Positions 1-8,463 of a stretch of DNA of 64,000 nucleotides are shown here, one piece after another. The notes beneath the pieces were generated by a model. That model was given only the letters and a program-made list of their open reading frames with translations, was not told where the DNA came from and made no database searches. Source of the DNA: Hyphomicrobiales bacterium. Lineage in GTDB: Bacteria; Pseudomonadota; Alphaproteobacteria; Rhizobiales; Rhizobiaceae. The position numbers and the translations under genes were made by a program. The stretch is taken from NCBI GenBank assembly GCA_900473745.1, contig UCMW01000021.1, positions 62,001 through 126,000 on the forward strand, read 5' to 3'. Each line of letters begins with the position of its first letter. The first letter of the stretch is position 1.

Positions 1-1144
1 AGGGGGTCGCGGCGTCAGGCTTCACAGCCTCCGCCTCGGCCGCACGAGACAGGTCTTGATCGGCAAGCCGCACTTTCATGTCTTCCGTCATGAACTGCGT
101 GCCGGCCACCACTACGAGATCGCCTGGCTTCAAGCCGGCCGACACCTGGACACCAGTGTCGGAGAATGTGTCGACGGTGACAGGTCGCGCATGGACGGTG
201 GCGTCAGTCCGGTCGACAGTCCAGACCGTCGACTGCTTGGCTGCATCCTGGGTCAGCGCAGAGAGCGGCAGTTCGAAGAAGTCCCTGTCGGACGGGGCAA
301 GTGCTGTCACGCGCGCCGTCATGCCAAGCAGGATCTGCGGGTTGTCCGGAAGTGCGATGCGCACTGCAAAGGTGCGCGATGTGGCATCGGCGCTACCGGC
401 CACTTCCCGGACGGCGCCCTTCAAGGCCAGACCATCCTTCGACCAGAAGCCGACCTCGACCTCTTTGCCGGGCGCAAAGGCAAAGATTTCATTCTCCGGC
501 ACGGCGATGAGTACTTCCTTCTCACCATCAGCAGCAACTGTGACAACGGGGCTGCCGGCAGCGACGACCTGGCCGGCATCGGCGCTGATGGCCGTGACGA
601 TGCCCGTCTTGTCAGCCTTCAGCTCACCATAGGCAACTTGGTTTCGGGCCTGTTCCAGGGACGAGCGCTGGCTGTCCCGGGTCGCGAGCGCCTGATTGTA
701 GGTCAATTGCGCCTGCTCGAGCTGTGCCTTGGTCGTCACCTGCTGCCGATAAAGGGCGTTGGCACGCTTCAGGGCAAAATCTGCCGTCTCCAGCTGACGT
801 TCCGCGGCGGCAAGGCTCGCTTCGGCGCTGCTCATCTGAAGCTCGTAGTCGGTGACGTCGAGACGGGCAAGCACATCGCCCGGCGCCACGCGGTCGCCGA
901 TATCGACAAGGCGCTCGACGATCTTGCCGGCGACCCGGAAGCCGGCTGCGGCTTCGCTGCGGGCCTTGACCGTGCCGGAATACTTCAGCTCCCGGTCCGT
1001 AGAAGGTGCGGAGACCTCGATCACCTTGACGGGACGCAGGACCGGCTCCTGGACGACCTCCGCGCCGCTATCCGAGCAGCCAGCGAGGCCGAGGGTGAGC
1101 AGCAGAGGCAATGCGAACACAGATACGCGATGCTTGGCGGACAT
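1..1144 (-). CDS. RND efflux periplasmic adaptor lipoprotein (3' end outside window)
   Basis: Periplasmic membrane-fusion subunit that links an inner-membrane RND pump to an outer-membrane channel. The frame stays open to the left edge, so the C-terminus is missing; about 381 codons are visible. The start (ATG at 1144) gives MSAKHRVSVFALPLLL followed by the lipobox LAGC, so it should be a lipid-anchored protein. After this comes the RPVKVIEV-type strand typical of HlyD/AcrA adaptors, then a helical hairpin and a lipoyl/barrel-like region. It begins 24 bases after the stop of the tetR gene and is probably co-transcribed with it; the pump gene is expected beyond the left edge. The substrate cannot be told from the sequence. 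Confidence 0.85.
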   Translation of the reverse strand, partial: MSAKHRVSVFALPLLLTLGLAGCSDSGAEVVQEPVLRPVKVIEVSAPSTDRELKYSGTVKARSEAAAGFRVAGKIVERLVDIGDRVAPGDVLARLDVTDYELQMSSAEASLAAAERQLETADFALKRANALYRQQVTTKAQLEQAQLTYNQALATRDSQRSSLEQARNQVAYGELKADKTGIVTAISADAGQVVAAGSPVVTVAADGEKEVLIAVPENEIFAFAPGKEVEVGFWSKDGLALKGAVREVAGSADATSRTFAVRIALPDNPQILLGMTARVTALAPSDRDFFELPLSALTQDAAKQSTVWTVDRTDATVHARPVTVDTFSDTGVQVSAGLKPGDLVVVAGTQFMTEDMKVRLADQDLSRAAEAEAVKPDAATP

Positions 1145-1168
1145 GGTGGTTCCTCCCCGAGCGGGGTT

Positions 1169-1771
1169 TCAGGCCTTGAGGGCGCGGATGGCAAATTCGG
1201 TCAGTTCTTCCGGCTTGGCGCGATTGTCCTTGCCGATACATTGCGCGACCAATTGGGGATGGTGAAGCGGCGAAATCGCAGCACCGAAACAGCGGGCGAC
1301 ATGGACGGGATCGCCTTTGGCGAATTCACCCTTTTCCATGCCGTCGGCAATGATCCGAGCGAGAACCGCCTGCACTTCATCGATATGCTTGTCGATGACG
1401 CCCCAGCTCTGCTCGATCGCCACGACGGCCATTTCATGGACCTTTTTCTCGTCCATCATTGTCGCGACCGTGAATTCGAACTGGGCCATGGCATAGCGCC
1501 GCAGTCGCTCTTCGGCGCTCAACGGCATGGCAGCGAAATCCTCAGCTATCTTCAAGCTCTGTGCCAGAAGGCGTGCGCAGACACCTTCGAGCAGCTCACT
1601 TTTGGAAGCGAAGAAGCGGTAGATGTTCGCAGGCGACATGCCGAGCTCCTTCGCCACGTCGGCGACGGTCGTCTTGCTGTAGCCATAGTGCCGAAACTGA
1701 GCCTCCGCAGCCTCAAGGATGCGGGTGGCCATATCGGTGGTATCATTCGGATGCGGGGCAGCTTGTGTCAT
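1169..1771 (-). CDS. TetR/AcrR-family transcriptional repressor of the efflux operon
   Basis: A 200-residue one-domain regulator. The N-terminal helix-turn-helix lies around residues 18-62, with the family-typical AAEAQFRHYGYSKTTV and MSPANIYRFFASKSEL segments; the rest is the ligand-binding helical domain. It is the first gene of an apparent operon with the RND adaptor, so it is inferred to repress its own transcription and the pump until an effector binds. A long near-perfect palindrome begins only 6 bases upstream of its start codon, which fits autoregulation. An internal ATG at codon 14 is possible but would trim little. The effector is unknown. Confidence 0.9.
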   Translation of the reverse strand: MTQAAPHPNDTTDMATRILEAAEAQFRHYGYSKTTVADVAKELGMSPANIYRFFASKSELLEGVCARLLAQSLKIAEDFAAMPLSAEERLRRYAMAQFEFTVATMMDEKKVHEMAVVAIEQSWGVIDKHIDEVQAVLARIIADGMEKGEFAKGDPVHVARCFGAAISPLHHPQLVAQCIGKDNRAKPEELTEFAIRALKA

Positions 1772-1777
1772 GATGAT

Positions 1778-1813
1778 TTACGACTGACGATTTTTGAATT
1801 TCGTCATTCGTAA
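1778..1813. promoter_or_regulatory. Palindromic operator before the tetR/efflux operon
   Basis: Two 13-base arms, TTACGACTGACGA and TCGTCATTCGTAA, match as an inverted repeat at 12 of 13 positions and are separated by a 10-base AT-rich spacer. The element lies just upstream of the tetR start codon. Its position and symmetry suggest the TetR-binding site, probably covering the promoter. Binding is inferred, not shown. Confidence 0.7.
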
Positions 1814-2007
1814 TGGACAAGACAGCATGAGTCAATATGCAGCAAAGCTACAAAATGATGTTTCGATGCGCTGGGTGCGGCACAGTCGGTCACCAACGAC
1901 GGCAGATTTCGAGCTTCGCTGTCGAGTGAAACCCTCTGGCCGGCAGAGGCTGCATTCCACTAACGGCTACGGAAGTCTGCTTGCGTCCAGGTTTACGGGG
2001 AGCAGGA

Positions 2008-3897
2008 TTACCGGGGCATGCCCTGCGGCCGCAGATGGCGCTTGAGTGCAGCGATGCGGAAGATCGCATTGGGGGCGCCGTAGCCGGCATAGCCGCGCCG
2101 CTGGACAATCTCGAAAAAGAAGCCTTCGCCATAAGTCGGAGAATAGAGCTGGAAGTACTCTCCCGCATCATCCCGGTCGTAGAGGATATTGGCGGCCTTC
2201 ATCCGTTCGACCAAGGCGGGATCCAGCCCGAAACGGGCTTCGATATCGTCGTAGTAGTTGGCCGAGATCGTCAGCGGCTTGAAGCCGTTTCGCGCCAGGG
2301 CGTCGGCGGTTGCGAAGATATCGTCTGTCTCGAAGGCGATATGCTGGATGCCAGAGCCGAAGGTTTCGGCGATGAAGCGCCCGGCGAGCGTGTTGCGATT
2401 TTCCGCACCATTCAGCGTGATGCGCAACCGACCGTCCTCTGTCTCGACCACCTGGCTCCTGACGACGCCGGCGGGATCGATGATGTCCACCATCGGGGTC
2501 TTCCGGGTCGAAAGCTGCGAGGTGTAGAAGAGCAGCCAGGTGAGCATTTCATCGTAGCGCGTCGTCTGGGCCAGATGGTCGATCCGCGTCAGACCGACGG
2601 TCGCATGGCTCTCATTCGCCTCGGACACCGGCTCGAACTCGACGTCCCAGATCTTGGCGAGCACACTCTTTTGGTCGAGGAAATAAACGATCCCTCCCCC
2701 GACCCCGCGAATGGCCGGCACCTGCATCTCGCCCGGGCCGACGACCTGGCGGAAATCTTCCGAGCCAAGCTGAAGCGCCCGGACATGGGCTGCCGCCGCA
2801 TCGTCGACCATCAGGCCGAAGGCATAGGCATTGGCGCCGTGTACGAGATACGACGCATTGGCGAACCCCTTCTCCTCGCGATTGATCACGAGGTTGATGT
2901 CGCCCTGCCGCATCAGGGTCACGGCCTTGGCGCGGTGGCGGGCAACGGTCCTGAAACCGAGGATCTGCAGCAGGGCTTCGAGTTCGCGCCCATCGTCATC
3001 ACCGACGGCGAATTCGACGAAGGCAATGCCGGACACTTCGCTGCGTTCAGGCATGTCCGGAACCGGGATACGCATATCTGGCTCGACGCGCCGGACCTGG
3101 TCCATGAGATAGACCAGCGATCGTCGACCATCCCTCGAGATCGCCTCAGGCGAACCACCACGGAACTGGTCGTTGAAGATCTCCAGTGAAAGATATCCGT
3201 CATAGCCCGTCGCAGCGATGGCCTGCATGAAGGGCGTCACGGCAAGGTCCCCCTCACCCGGCATGTTGCGGAAGTGGCGGGACCAGTAGAGGAGATCCAT
3301 CTCGATCAGAGGTGCATCGGCCAGCTGAACGATGAAGATCCGGTCACCGGGGATCGAGCGGATCGAGTTGACTTCGATCTTGCGCGCCAGCGTGTGAAAG
3401 CTGTCGAGGATGAGGCCGATATTCGCATGATCGGCCCGGCGGACGATTTCCCAGGCGTCGCGATGGTCGTTGATGTGGCGTCCCCAGGCCAGCGCTTCGT
3501 ATCCGACACGCAGGCCGCGTTTCGCTGCCCGCTCGCCAAGTTCGCGAAAATCGGCTGCCGCACGGTCGATGCCGCCGAGCGAAACGGCCGAGGTGTTCGA
3601 GCAGATCAGCATCAGATCCGTGCCGAGTTCGGCCATCAGGTCGAACTTTCGCTCGGCACGGTCGAAATTGCGGCTGCGAAAGGGCTCCGGCATGCCCTCG
3701 AAATCCCGAAAGGGCTGGAAGAGAGAGACGGTCAGCCCGTGATCGCGAACCATCTGGCCGACCTCGGCGGGCGATCGGTCGAAAGCCAGGAAGTCGTTCT
3801 CAAAAATCTCGATACCATCGAAACCGGCACGGGCGATCGCAGAGAGCTTTTCTTCGAATTCGCCGCTGATCGAGACCGTCGCAATTGAGGTTTTCAT
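2008..3897 (-). CDS. quiC: 3-dehydroshikimate dehydratase fused to an HPPD-like domain (QuiC/QsuB type)
   Basis: Converts 3-dehydroshikimate to protocatechuate, the step that commits quinate/shikimate to the beta-ketoadipate route. The N-terminal half (residues 1 to about 275) is a sugar-phosphate isomerase-like TIM barrel; the likely metal ligands E134, D165, Q191 and E239 are present, with H168 nearby. Residues from about 288 to 629 form two vicinal-oxygen-chelate repeats like 4-hydroxyphenylpyruvate dioxygenase, and keep an iron-triad-like set H441, H519, E596. The 629-residue length matches QuiC1/QsuB fusions. It is the last gene of the leftward operon, 31 bases after aroQ. The role of the second domain is uncertain. 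Confidence 0.9.
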   Translation of the reverse strand: MKTSIATVSISGEFEEKLSAIARAGFDGIEIFENDFLAFDRSPAEVGQMVRDHGLTVSLFQPFRDFEGMPEPFRSRNFDRAERKFDLMAELGTDLMLICSNTSAVSLGGIDRAAADFRELGERAAKRGLRVGYEALAWGRHINDHRDAWEIVRRADHANIGLILDSFHTLARKIEVNSIRSIPGDRIFIVQLADAPLIEMDLLYWSRHFRNMPGEGDLAVTPFMQAIAATGYDGYLSLEIFNDQFRGGSPEAISRDGRRSLVYLMDQVRRVEPDMRIPVPDMPERSEVSGIAFVEFAVGDDDGRELEALLQILGFRTVARHRAKAVTLMRQGDINLVINREEKGFANASYLVHGANAYAFGLMVDDAAAAHVRALQLGSEDFRQVVGPGEMQVPAIRGVGGGIVYFLDQKSVLAKIWDVEFEPVSEANESHATVGLTRIDHLAQTTRYDEMLTWLLFYTSQLSTRKTPMVDIIDPAGVVRSQVVETEDGRLRITLNGAENRNTLAGRFIAETFGSGIQHIAFETDDIFATADALARNGFKPLTISANYYDDIEARFGLDPALVERMKAANILYDRDDAGEYFQLYSPTYGEGFFFEIVQRRGYAGYGAPNAIFRIAALKRHLRPQGMPR

Positions 3898-3928
3898 CGC
3901 CGCATCCTCCGTTTCGCCCGCTGGCGCG

Positions 3929-4378
3929 TCACCGTTTGCCTTCCGCGACGAGCAGTTTCAGCGCTCGTACCGCATGGGGGTATCCCGTCGCCCCAAGGCC
4001 CGCCATGACGGCCGTGGCCGTCATCGAGACGAGGGATTTGTGATAGATCTGCTCGCGCCGGTGCACATTGCTGATGTGAAACTCGATGATCGGCCCCTTG
4101 AACATCTTGAGCGCATCGAGGAGCGCCAGCGAGGTGAAGGTGAAGGCGGCCGGATTGATCAGGATCCCGGAGCCCTCGTCGATTGCATCGTGTACGGACT
4201 CGATCAGCATCTCCTCGCTGTTGGTCTGGCGGAAGACGATTGGCCATTCGCCAGCGGCCTCCCGGCACCAGAACTCCACATCCGCCAGCGTATGATGGCC
4301 GTAGATCTCCGGCTCGCGGCGGCCCAGCCTGTTCAGGTTCGGGCCGTTCAGGATGAAGAGTGGCTTGTGATTTGTCAT
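3929..4378 (-). CDS. aroQ: Type II 3-dehydroquinate dehydratase
   Basis: Interconverts 3-dehydroquinate and 3-dehydroshikimate. It is a short 149-residue protein, the normal size for type II enzymes. The start at 4378 yields FILNGPNLNRLGRREPEIYG, carrying the conserved N-terminal loop with R21 and catalytic Y26; later come the INPAAFT and EFHISNVHRRE motifs with the catalytic histidine. An in-frame extension further upstream lies inside the neighbouring permease gene and is not credible. It sits between the TRAP permease and the dehydroshikimate dehydratase, so it probably serves catabolism (the qsuC/quiB role) rather than aromatic amino acid synthesis. Confidence 0.93.
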   Translation of the reverse strand: MTNHKPLFILNGPNLNRLGRREPEIYGHHTLADVEFWCREAAGEWPIVFRQTNSEEMLIESVHDAIDEGSGILINPAAFTFTSLALLDALKMFKGPIIEFHISNVHRREQIYHKSLVSMTATAVMAGLGATGYPHAVRALKLLVAEGKR

Positions 4379-4388
4379 ATGCTCCACC

Positions 4389-5690
4389 TCAACCCTGGTA
4401 GCCGAGAAGACGCGGCAGCCAAAGCACCGTGTCTGGAATGAAGGTGATGATGCCGAGGCACAGCACCATCCAGAGAATGAAGGGCCAGGCATCGCGGACG
4501 ATGTCGCGCAGCGGCGCGCCCGAGATCTTCGCCACGATGAAGAGCAGCAGGCCATATGGTGGCGTCACAAGCCCGAGCATAATGTTGACCACCACGACGA
4601 CACCGAAATGGACGAGATCGATACCGAGTGCCTGAGCCGTCGGGATGAGCACCGGGACGACGATCAGGAGGATGGTCGTTCCCTCGAGGAAGCAGCCGAG
4701 CAGCAGGAGCAAAATGTTGACGAAGATCAGGAAGACGATCGGGGACATTTCCCAGCTCGTCAGGATCGCCTTGATGCTTTCGGGGATGTTTTCGATGGTA
4801 ACGACGTAGTTGAAGACCAAGGCACCGGCGATCAGCATGCCGATGGAGGCCGTGGTCTTGCTGCTTGACAGCAAGGCTCCGTAAAGCGCGTTCCAGGTTA
4901 TACTCCGGTAGATGACCGCCGAGATCAGCAAGGCGTAGGCGGCAGCGAGTGCTGCAGCTTCGGTCGGGGTGGTGACACCCGAGTAGATGCAGCCGAGCAA
5001 CAGGACGGGCATCATGAGGGCCGGAAGCGCCCGCCAGGTGATGCCCGGGATCTCGCGCAGCGGCACCGGCTCTTCGACCGGGAAATTCTGCCGCCGGGCA
5101 GTGATCGCAACCTGCACCATCTGCAGCCCGGCCATCAGCAGGCCCGGGACCATGCCGGCGAGGAAGAGGTAGCCGATCGAGGCATCAGACACGAGCGCGT
5201 AGATCACCATCGGGATCGACGGCGGGATGATCGGTCCGATCACCGAAGTAACGGCGGTCAGCGCTGCCGCAAAGCTCGGTGTGTAGCGGTTTCCGTCCGT
5301 CATCAGCTTCTGCATCATACTGCCGGTTCCAGCAGCATCGGCAATCGCCGAACCGGACATGCCCGCAAAGATGATGCTCTGCACGACATTGACCTGGGCC
5401 AGACCGCCACGGAAGCGGCCAACCAGGACGTTACAGAAGGACAAGAGCCGCTCGGTCATCGAGCCGATATTCATGAGTTCGGCCGCCAGAATGAACAAAG
5501 GCACGGCAAGGATCACATAGTTCGAATACATGCCGTTGAGGAACTGCTCGGCCACGATCCCCATGTCAGCGCCGGATAGCGCGAGATAGAGGATCGATCC
5601 GCAGATCATCGAAAGTCCGATCGGAAGACCGAGAAATGCGAGCGCCGTGATGACGACAATCGAAAGGGAGAAGGGACTGGCCAGATTCAT
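4389..5690 (-). CDS. dctM: TRAP transporter large permease (DctM)
   Basis: A 433-residue inner-membrane protein made almost entirely of hydrophobic helices (about 12 predicted by eye), the ion-coupled translocation subunit of a TRAP uptake system. The segments MSGSAIADAAGTGSMM, GPIIPPSIPMV and VNIMLGLVTPPYGLLLF are typical of DctM. The ATG at 5690 overlaps the stop of dctQ by four bases, which indicates translational coupling; an upstream start would place a charged, non-membrane leader in front. It belongs to the leftward quinate/shikimate operon, so the cargo is inferred to be a hydroaromatic acid. Confidence 0.92.
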   Translation of the reverse strand: MNLASPFSLSIVVITALAFLGLPIGLSMICGSILYLALSGADMGIVAEQFLNGMYSNYVILAVPLFILAAELMNIGSMTERLLSFCNVLVGRFRGGLAQVNVVQSIIFAGMSGSAIADAAGTGSMMQKLMTDGNRYTPSFAAALTAVTSVIGPIIPPSIPMVIYALVSDASIGYLFLAGMVPGLLMAGLQMVQVAITARRQNFPVEEPVPLREIPGITWRALPALMMPVLLLGCIYSGVTTPTEAAALAAAYALLISAVIYRSITWNALYGALLSSSKTTASIGMLIAGALVFNYVVTIENIPESIKAILTSWEMSPIVFLIFVNILLLLLGCFLEGTTILLIVVPVLIPTAQALGIDLVHFGVVVVVNIMLGLVTPPYGLLLFIVAKISGAPLRDIVRDAWPFILWMVLCLGIITFIPDTVLWLPRLLGYQG

Positions 5691-6205
5691 ACGCCGGAAC
5701 TCGCTTTGGTCGGGTCGAAGCCCTCGGGCGCCTTGCCGCGGATCGCGAGCGTACAAAGCCAGAGGTGGCGCACGATCATGGCGATCGCGAAGACGACATA
5801 GATGGAATAGAGAATGTCGAACCGGATCTTGAGGTAAGCCGTGCTCTCGACTTTCATGAAGGTGACGTAGTCGATCACGGCTGGCAGCGACCAGGTGAAG
5901 AGCGCAACAAGACTGGCCGAACCAATGACCTGCATCACGCGGAGCCCGCGCGCCGTCGCCGCTCCCCAGAACAGATCGAAGCGGATCTCATCGGCTTCAC
6001 GCACGACGAAGGCCGAACCGAACAGCACCATCCAGATCCACAGCGCGACGCTCGCCTCATGGGTCCAACCGATCGAGAGATTGAAGAGATAGCGGGAGAA
6101 GATCTGCAGAAGGAAGATCACGAACATCGCGAGCAGCATCATGGCGATCAGGTTTTCCGCCCGATGCCTGAGCCAGCTTCCGATGGGAGCAAATCGATTG
6201 TCCAT
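5687..6205 (-). CDS. dctQ: TRAP transporter small permease (DctQ)
   Basis: A 172-residue protein with four hydrophobic helices and the WTHEASVALWIWMVLFGSA segment common in DctQ subunits. It pairs with DctM to form the membrane part of the TRAP transporter. Its stop overlaps the dctM start (ATGA), and it lies 66 bases after dctP, giving the usual P-Q-M order. No other function is plausible given size and context. Confidence 0.9.
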   Translation of the reverse strand: MDNRFAPIGSWLRHRAENLIAMMLLAMFVIFLLQIFSRYLFNLSIGWTHEASVALWIWMVLFGSAFVVREADEIRFDLFWGAATARGLRVMQVIGSASLVALFTWSLPAVIDYVTFMKVESTAYLKIRFDILYSIYVVFAIAMIVRHLWLCTLAIRGKAPEGFDPTKASSGV

Positions 6206-6271
6206 AGGCCGAGCCTTTCTGATGGGCCGGGAGCCGGAGTGTTCCAGCTCCCGGGTATCAATGGGATGGGC

Positions 6272-7264
6272 TCAGAGTGCGCCGACCTTGTCGAGGATGC
6301 CCTCCGGCCAGGACTTCGCGAGATCAGAAGCCAGATACTTCTCCTGCGCGAACTTGCGGAAGGCCGCGACATCCGGCTCGTAGATATCAAGGCCGGCAGC
6401 CTTGAACTCTTCGACCAGCGTCTTTTCCTGTGCGAGGTGCTGCTCTTCGCTCCACTGCATGGCCTTGTCGGCCGCCGCCTGCACCTTGGCCTGCTGTTCG
6501 GGCGAGAGCGACTTCCAGGTCTCGGCCGAGATGGTGAGAAGGTCGTAGCCAATCAGATGCGAGGTCATGACGATCTGCGACATGACTTCGTAGAACTTCA
6601 TGTTCTTGACGTTGGGCAGCGGATTGTCCTGGCCGTCGATCGCGCCGGTCTGCAGGCCGGTGTAGACTTCGGCATAGGCCATAGGCACCGGGTTGGCGCC
6701 GAGCGCTTCGCCAAGGAACTGCCAGGCATCACCGCCCGGCATGCGCAGCTTCACGCCCGAGAGATCAGCAGGCGTTGCAATCTTCTTGTCGCTCTTCAGG
6801 CCCACCTGGCGGGCGCCGAAATAGGTCGGTCCGAGAATGTAAACGCCAGCCTTTTCCTCGGCCATCTTCTTGAACTCGGCGCCGACGTCGCTTGCGAAGA
6901 AAGCACGCACGTGGGCCGCATCACGGAACAGATAGGCAGAGGTCAGCACCGACCACTCGGGCACCTGCTTGGCGATGTCCTGCGGGGCGATATTGCCCAT
7001 CTGCAGATTGCCGCGCTGGAGCGCGACGAGCTCCGTACCCTGCTTGAACAGGGTACCGCCGAAGAAGGGCTCGACCTTGAAGCCGTCCTTCAGTTCGTCG
7101 GCGAACATCTTGACCATGCCGGCGCGAATGTCCTGCTCGGAGAACACGGCCGAAAGCTTGAGCGTGACCGGCTCCTGGGCAAGCACCGGCATGGACCCGG
7201 CCATCATTGTGCCGAGCGCCACCGAACCTGCCAGAAACATGCGGCGTGAAAATTCCATCATCAT
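6272..7264 (-). CDS. dctP: TRAP transporter substrate-binding protein (DctP)
   Basis: A 330-residue periplasmic binding protein that delivers substrate to DctQM. The N-terminus SRRMFLAGSVALG resembles a twin-arginine signal, with probable cleavage after PVLAQ. The body has family segments such as LQTGAIDGQDNPLPNVK and KLRMPGGDAWQFLGEALGA, including the conserved Arg expected to bind a carboxylate. A strong AGGAGGAAGAC site precedes the first of three consecutive ATG codons. It sits 121 bases after the dehydrogenase gene, separated by a stable RNA hairpin. Quinate, shikimate or dehydroshikimate is inferred as ligand from the neighbouring genes only. Confidence 0.92.
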   Translation of the reverse strand: MMMEFSRRMFLAGSVALGTMMAGSMPVLAQEPVTLKLSAVFSEQDIRAGMVKMFADELKDGFKVEPFFGGTLFKQGTELVALQRGNLQMGNIAPQDIAKQVPEWSVLTSAYLFRDAAHVRAFFASDVGAEFKKMAEEKAGVYILGPTYFGARQVGLKSDKKIATPADLSGVKLRMPGGDAWQFLGEALGANPVPMAYAEVYTGLQTGAIDGQDNPLPNVKNMKFYEVMSQIVMTSHLIGYDLLTISAETWKSLSPEQQAKVQAAADKAMQWSEEQHLAQEKTLVEEFKAAGLDIYEPDVAAFRKFAQEKYLASDLAKSWPEGILDKVGAL

Positions 7265-7318
7265 GTCTTCCTCCTCTTGTCCCTGCCCCTCCTCGGGCTT
7301 CGGGATCTTCTTCTCCCT

Positions 7319-7336
7319 GACCGGCCGAAGCCGGTC
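7319..7336 (-). other. UUCG-tetraloop stem between the dehydrogenase and dctP
   Basis: On the minus strand the RNA would read GACCGGC-UUCG-GCCGGUC: a perfect 7-bp stem closed by the very stable C(UUCG)G tetraloop. No U-run follows directly, so it is not a classic terminator. It lies about 55 bases upstream of dctP in the operon and could stabilise the downstream transcript or block 3' exonuclease decay, raising the binding protein above its neighbours. This role is inference. Confidence 0.6.
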
Positions 7337-7385
7337 GACGAAATACGTTCATGCCAGCGCGAGGGGCCGGCCCAGTCTTATCGCG

Positions 7386-8273
7386 TCACGCAAGCTGCGC
7401 CAGAGCGATCTCGTCGGTGCCGGTAAGCTCCGCGAAATGGGCGAGCATGCGCTGCGCATCCGGCACCAGCCCGGTAAACAGGCCAAAAGCACCGACGGCC
7501 TGAAAGACCGCCATTCCGCCGCCATTGGCCACCCGACAGCCGCGCCGCCGCGCCGCCTGCAACAGGGCGGTCTCCAGCGGGAAATAGACGATTTCCGCGA
7601 CCCAAAGCGGCGGGTTCAAGAGTTCGGCCGGCAGGGGCAACCCCGGATGCTTGTCCATGCCCATGGGCGTCGCATGCACGAGGCCGCTGGCCGATGCCAT
7701 TGCACTTTCGAGATCGCGTGCGGGAACGACGACAGCCTCCGGAAAGAGCTTGGCCATATCGGAGGCGAGTTCTGCGGCGCGCACCGTGTCGATGTCGAAA
7801 ATCGTCAGCGTCCGGGCGCCCATCTGAAGCACGGCGAAGGCTGTCGCGGCGCCGGCACCTCCCGCACCGATCTGGACGACAGAGGAAAGATCGGCATCCG
7901 GTAGCTGCCGGCGCAACCCTTCGGCGAAGCCCGACCAATCCGTGTTGTGCCCGACCCGCTTGCCGTCGCGCAAGACGACGGTGTTGACGGCGCCGAGGCG
8001 CCGCGCATCGTTCGACATCTCGGTCAGGAGGGGTAGCACCCGCTGCTTGCAGGGATAAGTGATGTTGAGCCCGCAGAAGCCACGCGCCTCTGCCTCCAGG
8101 ATCAGCGCTTCAAGGTCGTCGGAGGTCTTCTTGCGCTCATTGAGATCGATGAGTTCATAGGAATAGGCCAGACCGTGGGCACGGCCCTCGCGCATGTGCA
8201 TGGCAGGCGTCAGCGACCGCTGAATGCCAAAGCCGATCAGGCCCGCCCTTGCCTCGTCACGCTGCTGTCTCAT
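7386..8273 (-). CDS. aroE: Quinate/shikimate dehydrogenase, QsuD-like (AroE family)
   Basis: Oxidises shikimate and/or quinate at C3 in the catabolic direction. The 295-residue protein shows the substrate-site S20-x-T22-PAMH, GLNITYP-K76, GAVNTVV and HNTD112 motifs, the VQIGAGGAG Rossmann loop and HATPMGMDKHPG. The sequence ATPMGM-HPG, the IVYFPLETALLQAAR stretch and the Asp-rich end of strand two (IFD160ID) match the NAD-dependent Corynebacterium QsuD group better than biosynthetic AroE, which has an NRT-type NADP loop there. The start at 8273 is preferred because upstream codons are not family-like. It is first in the leftward operon; NAD preference is inferred from D160. Confidence 0.88.
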   Translation of the reverse strand: MRQQRDEARAGLIGFGIQRSLTPAMHMREGRAHGLAYSYELIDLNERKKTSDDLEALILEAEARGFCGLNITYPCKQRVLPLLTEMSNDARRLGAVNTVVLRDGKRVGHNTDWSGFAEGLRRQLPDADLSSVVQIGAGGAGAATAFAVLQMGARTLTIFDIDTVRAAELASDMAKLFPEAVVVPARDLESAMASASGLVHATPMGMDKHPGLPLPAELLNPPLWVAEIVYFPLETALLQAARRRGCRVANGGGMAVFQAVGAFGLFTGLVPDAQRMLAHFAELTGTDEIALAQLA

Positions 8274-8347
8274 GCCTGCTCCCGTCGTCCAAGGCACGAT
8301 GACCACCGTCGTCGTGCGGCCTCCCAACCTGGACACAGCAATAATGT

Positions 8348-8361
8348 ACGAACTAGTTAGT
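8348..8361. promoter_or_regulatory. Operator-like palindrome in the divergent aroE/tetR promoter region
   Basis: ACGAACTAGTTAGT is a 14-base inverted repeat with one mismatched pair around a perfect AACTAGTT core. It lies 75 bases from the dehydrogenase start and about 100 from the tetR start, in the only sizeable spacer of the cluster (8274-8463). The location suggests the site through which the divergent TetR protein controls both directions. Binding is inferred. Confidence 0.55.
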
Positions 8362-8463
8362 GTCAACGCCGTCAAGGCTTGATGCCAAGGTCACGGGGTT
8401 CTATGAACAGGTGGCTGGACGCAGGGATCAAGGGGCGTGCACGCCGACCCGGGATGGAGGAGC

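Noticed and set aside
56-1813. A long open frame on the plus strand opposite the adaptor and tetR genes
   Set aside because: It mirrors two well-supported minus-strand genes, has Arg/Gly/His-rich composition typical of antisense frames in GC-rich DNA, and matches no family.
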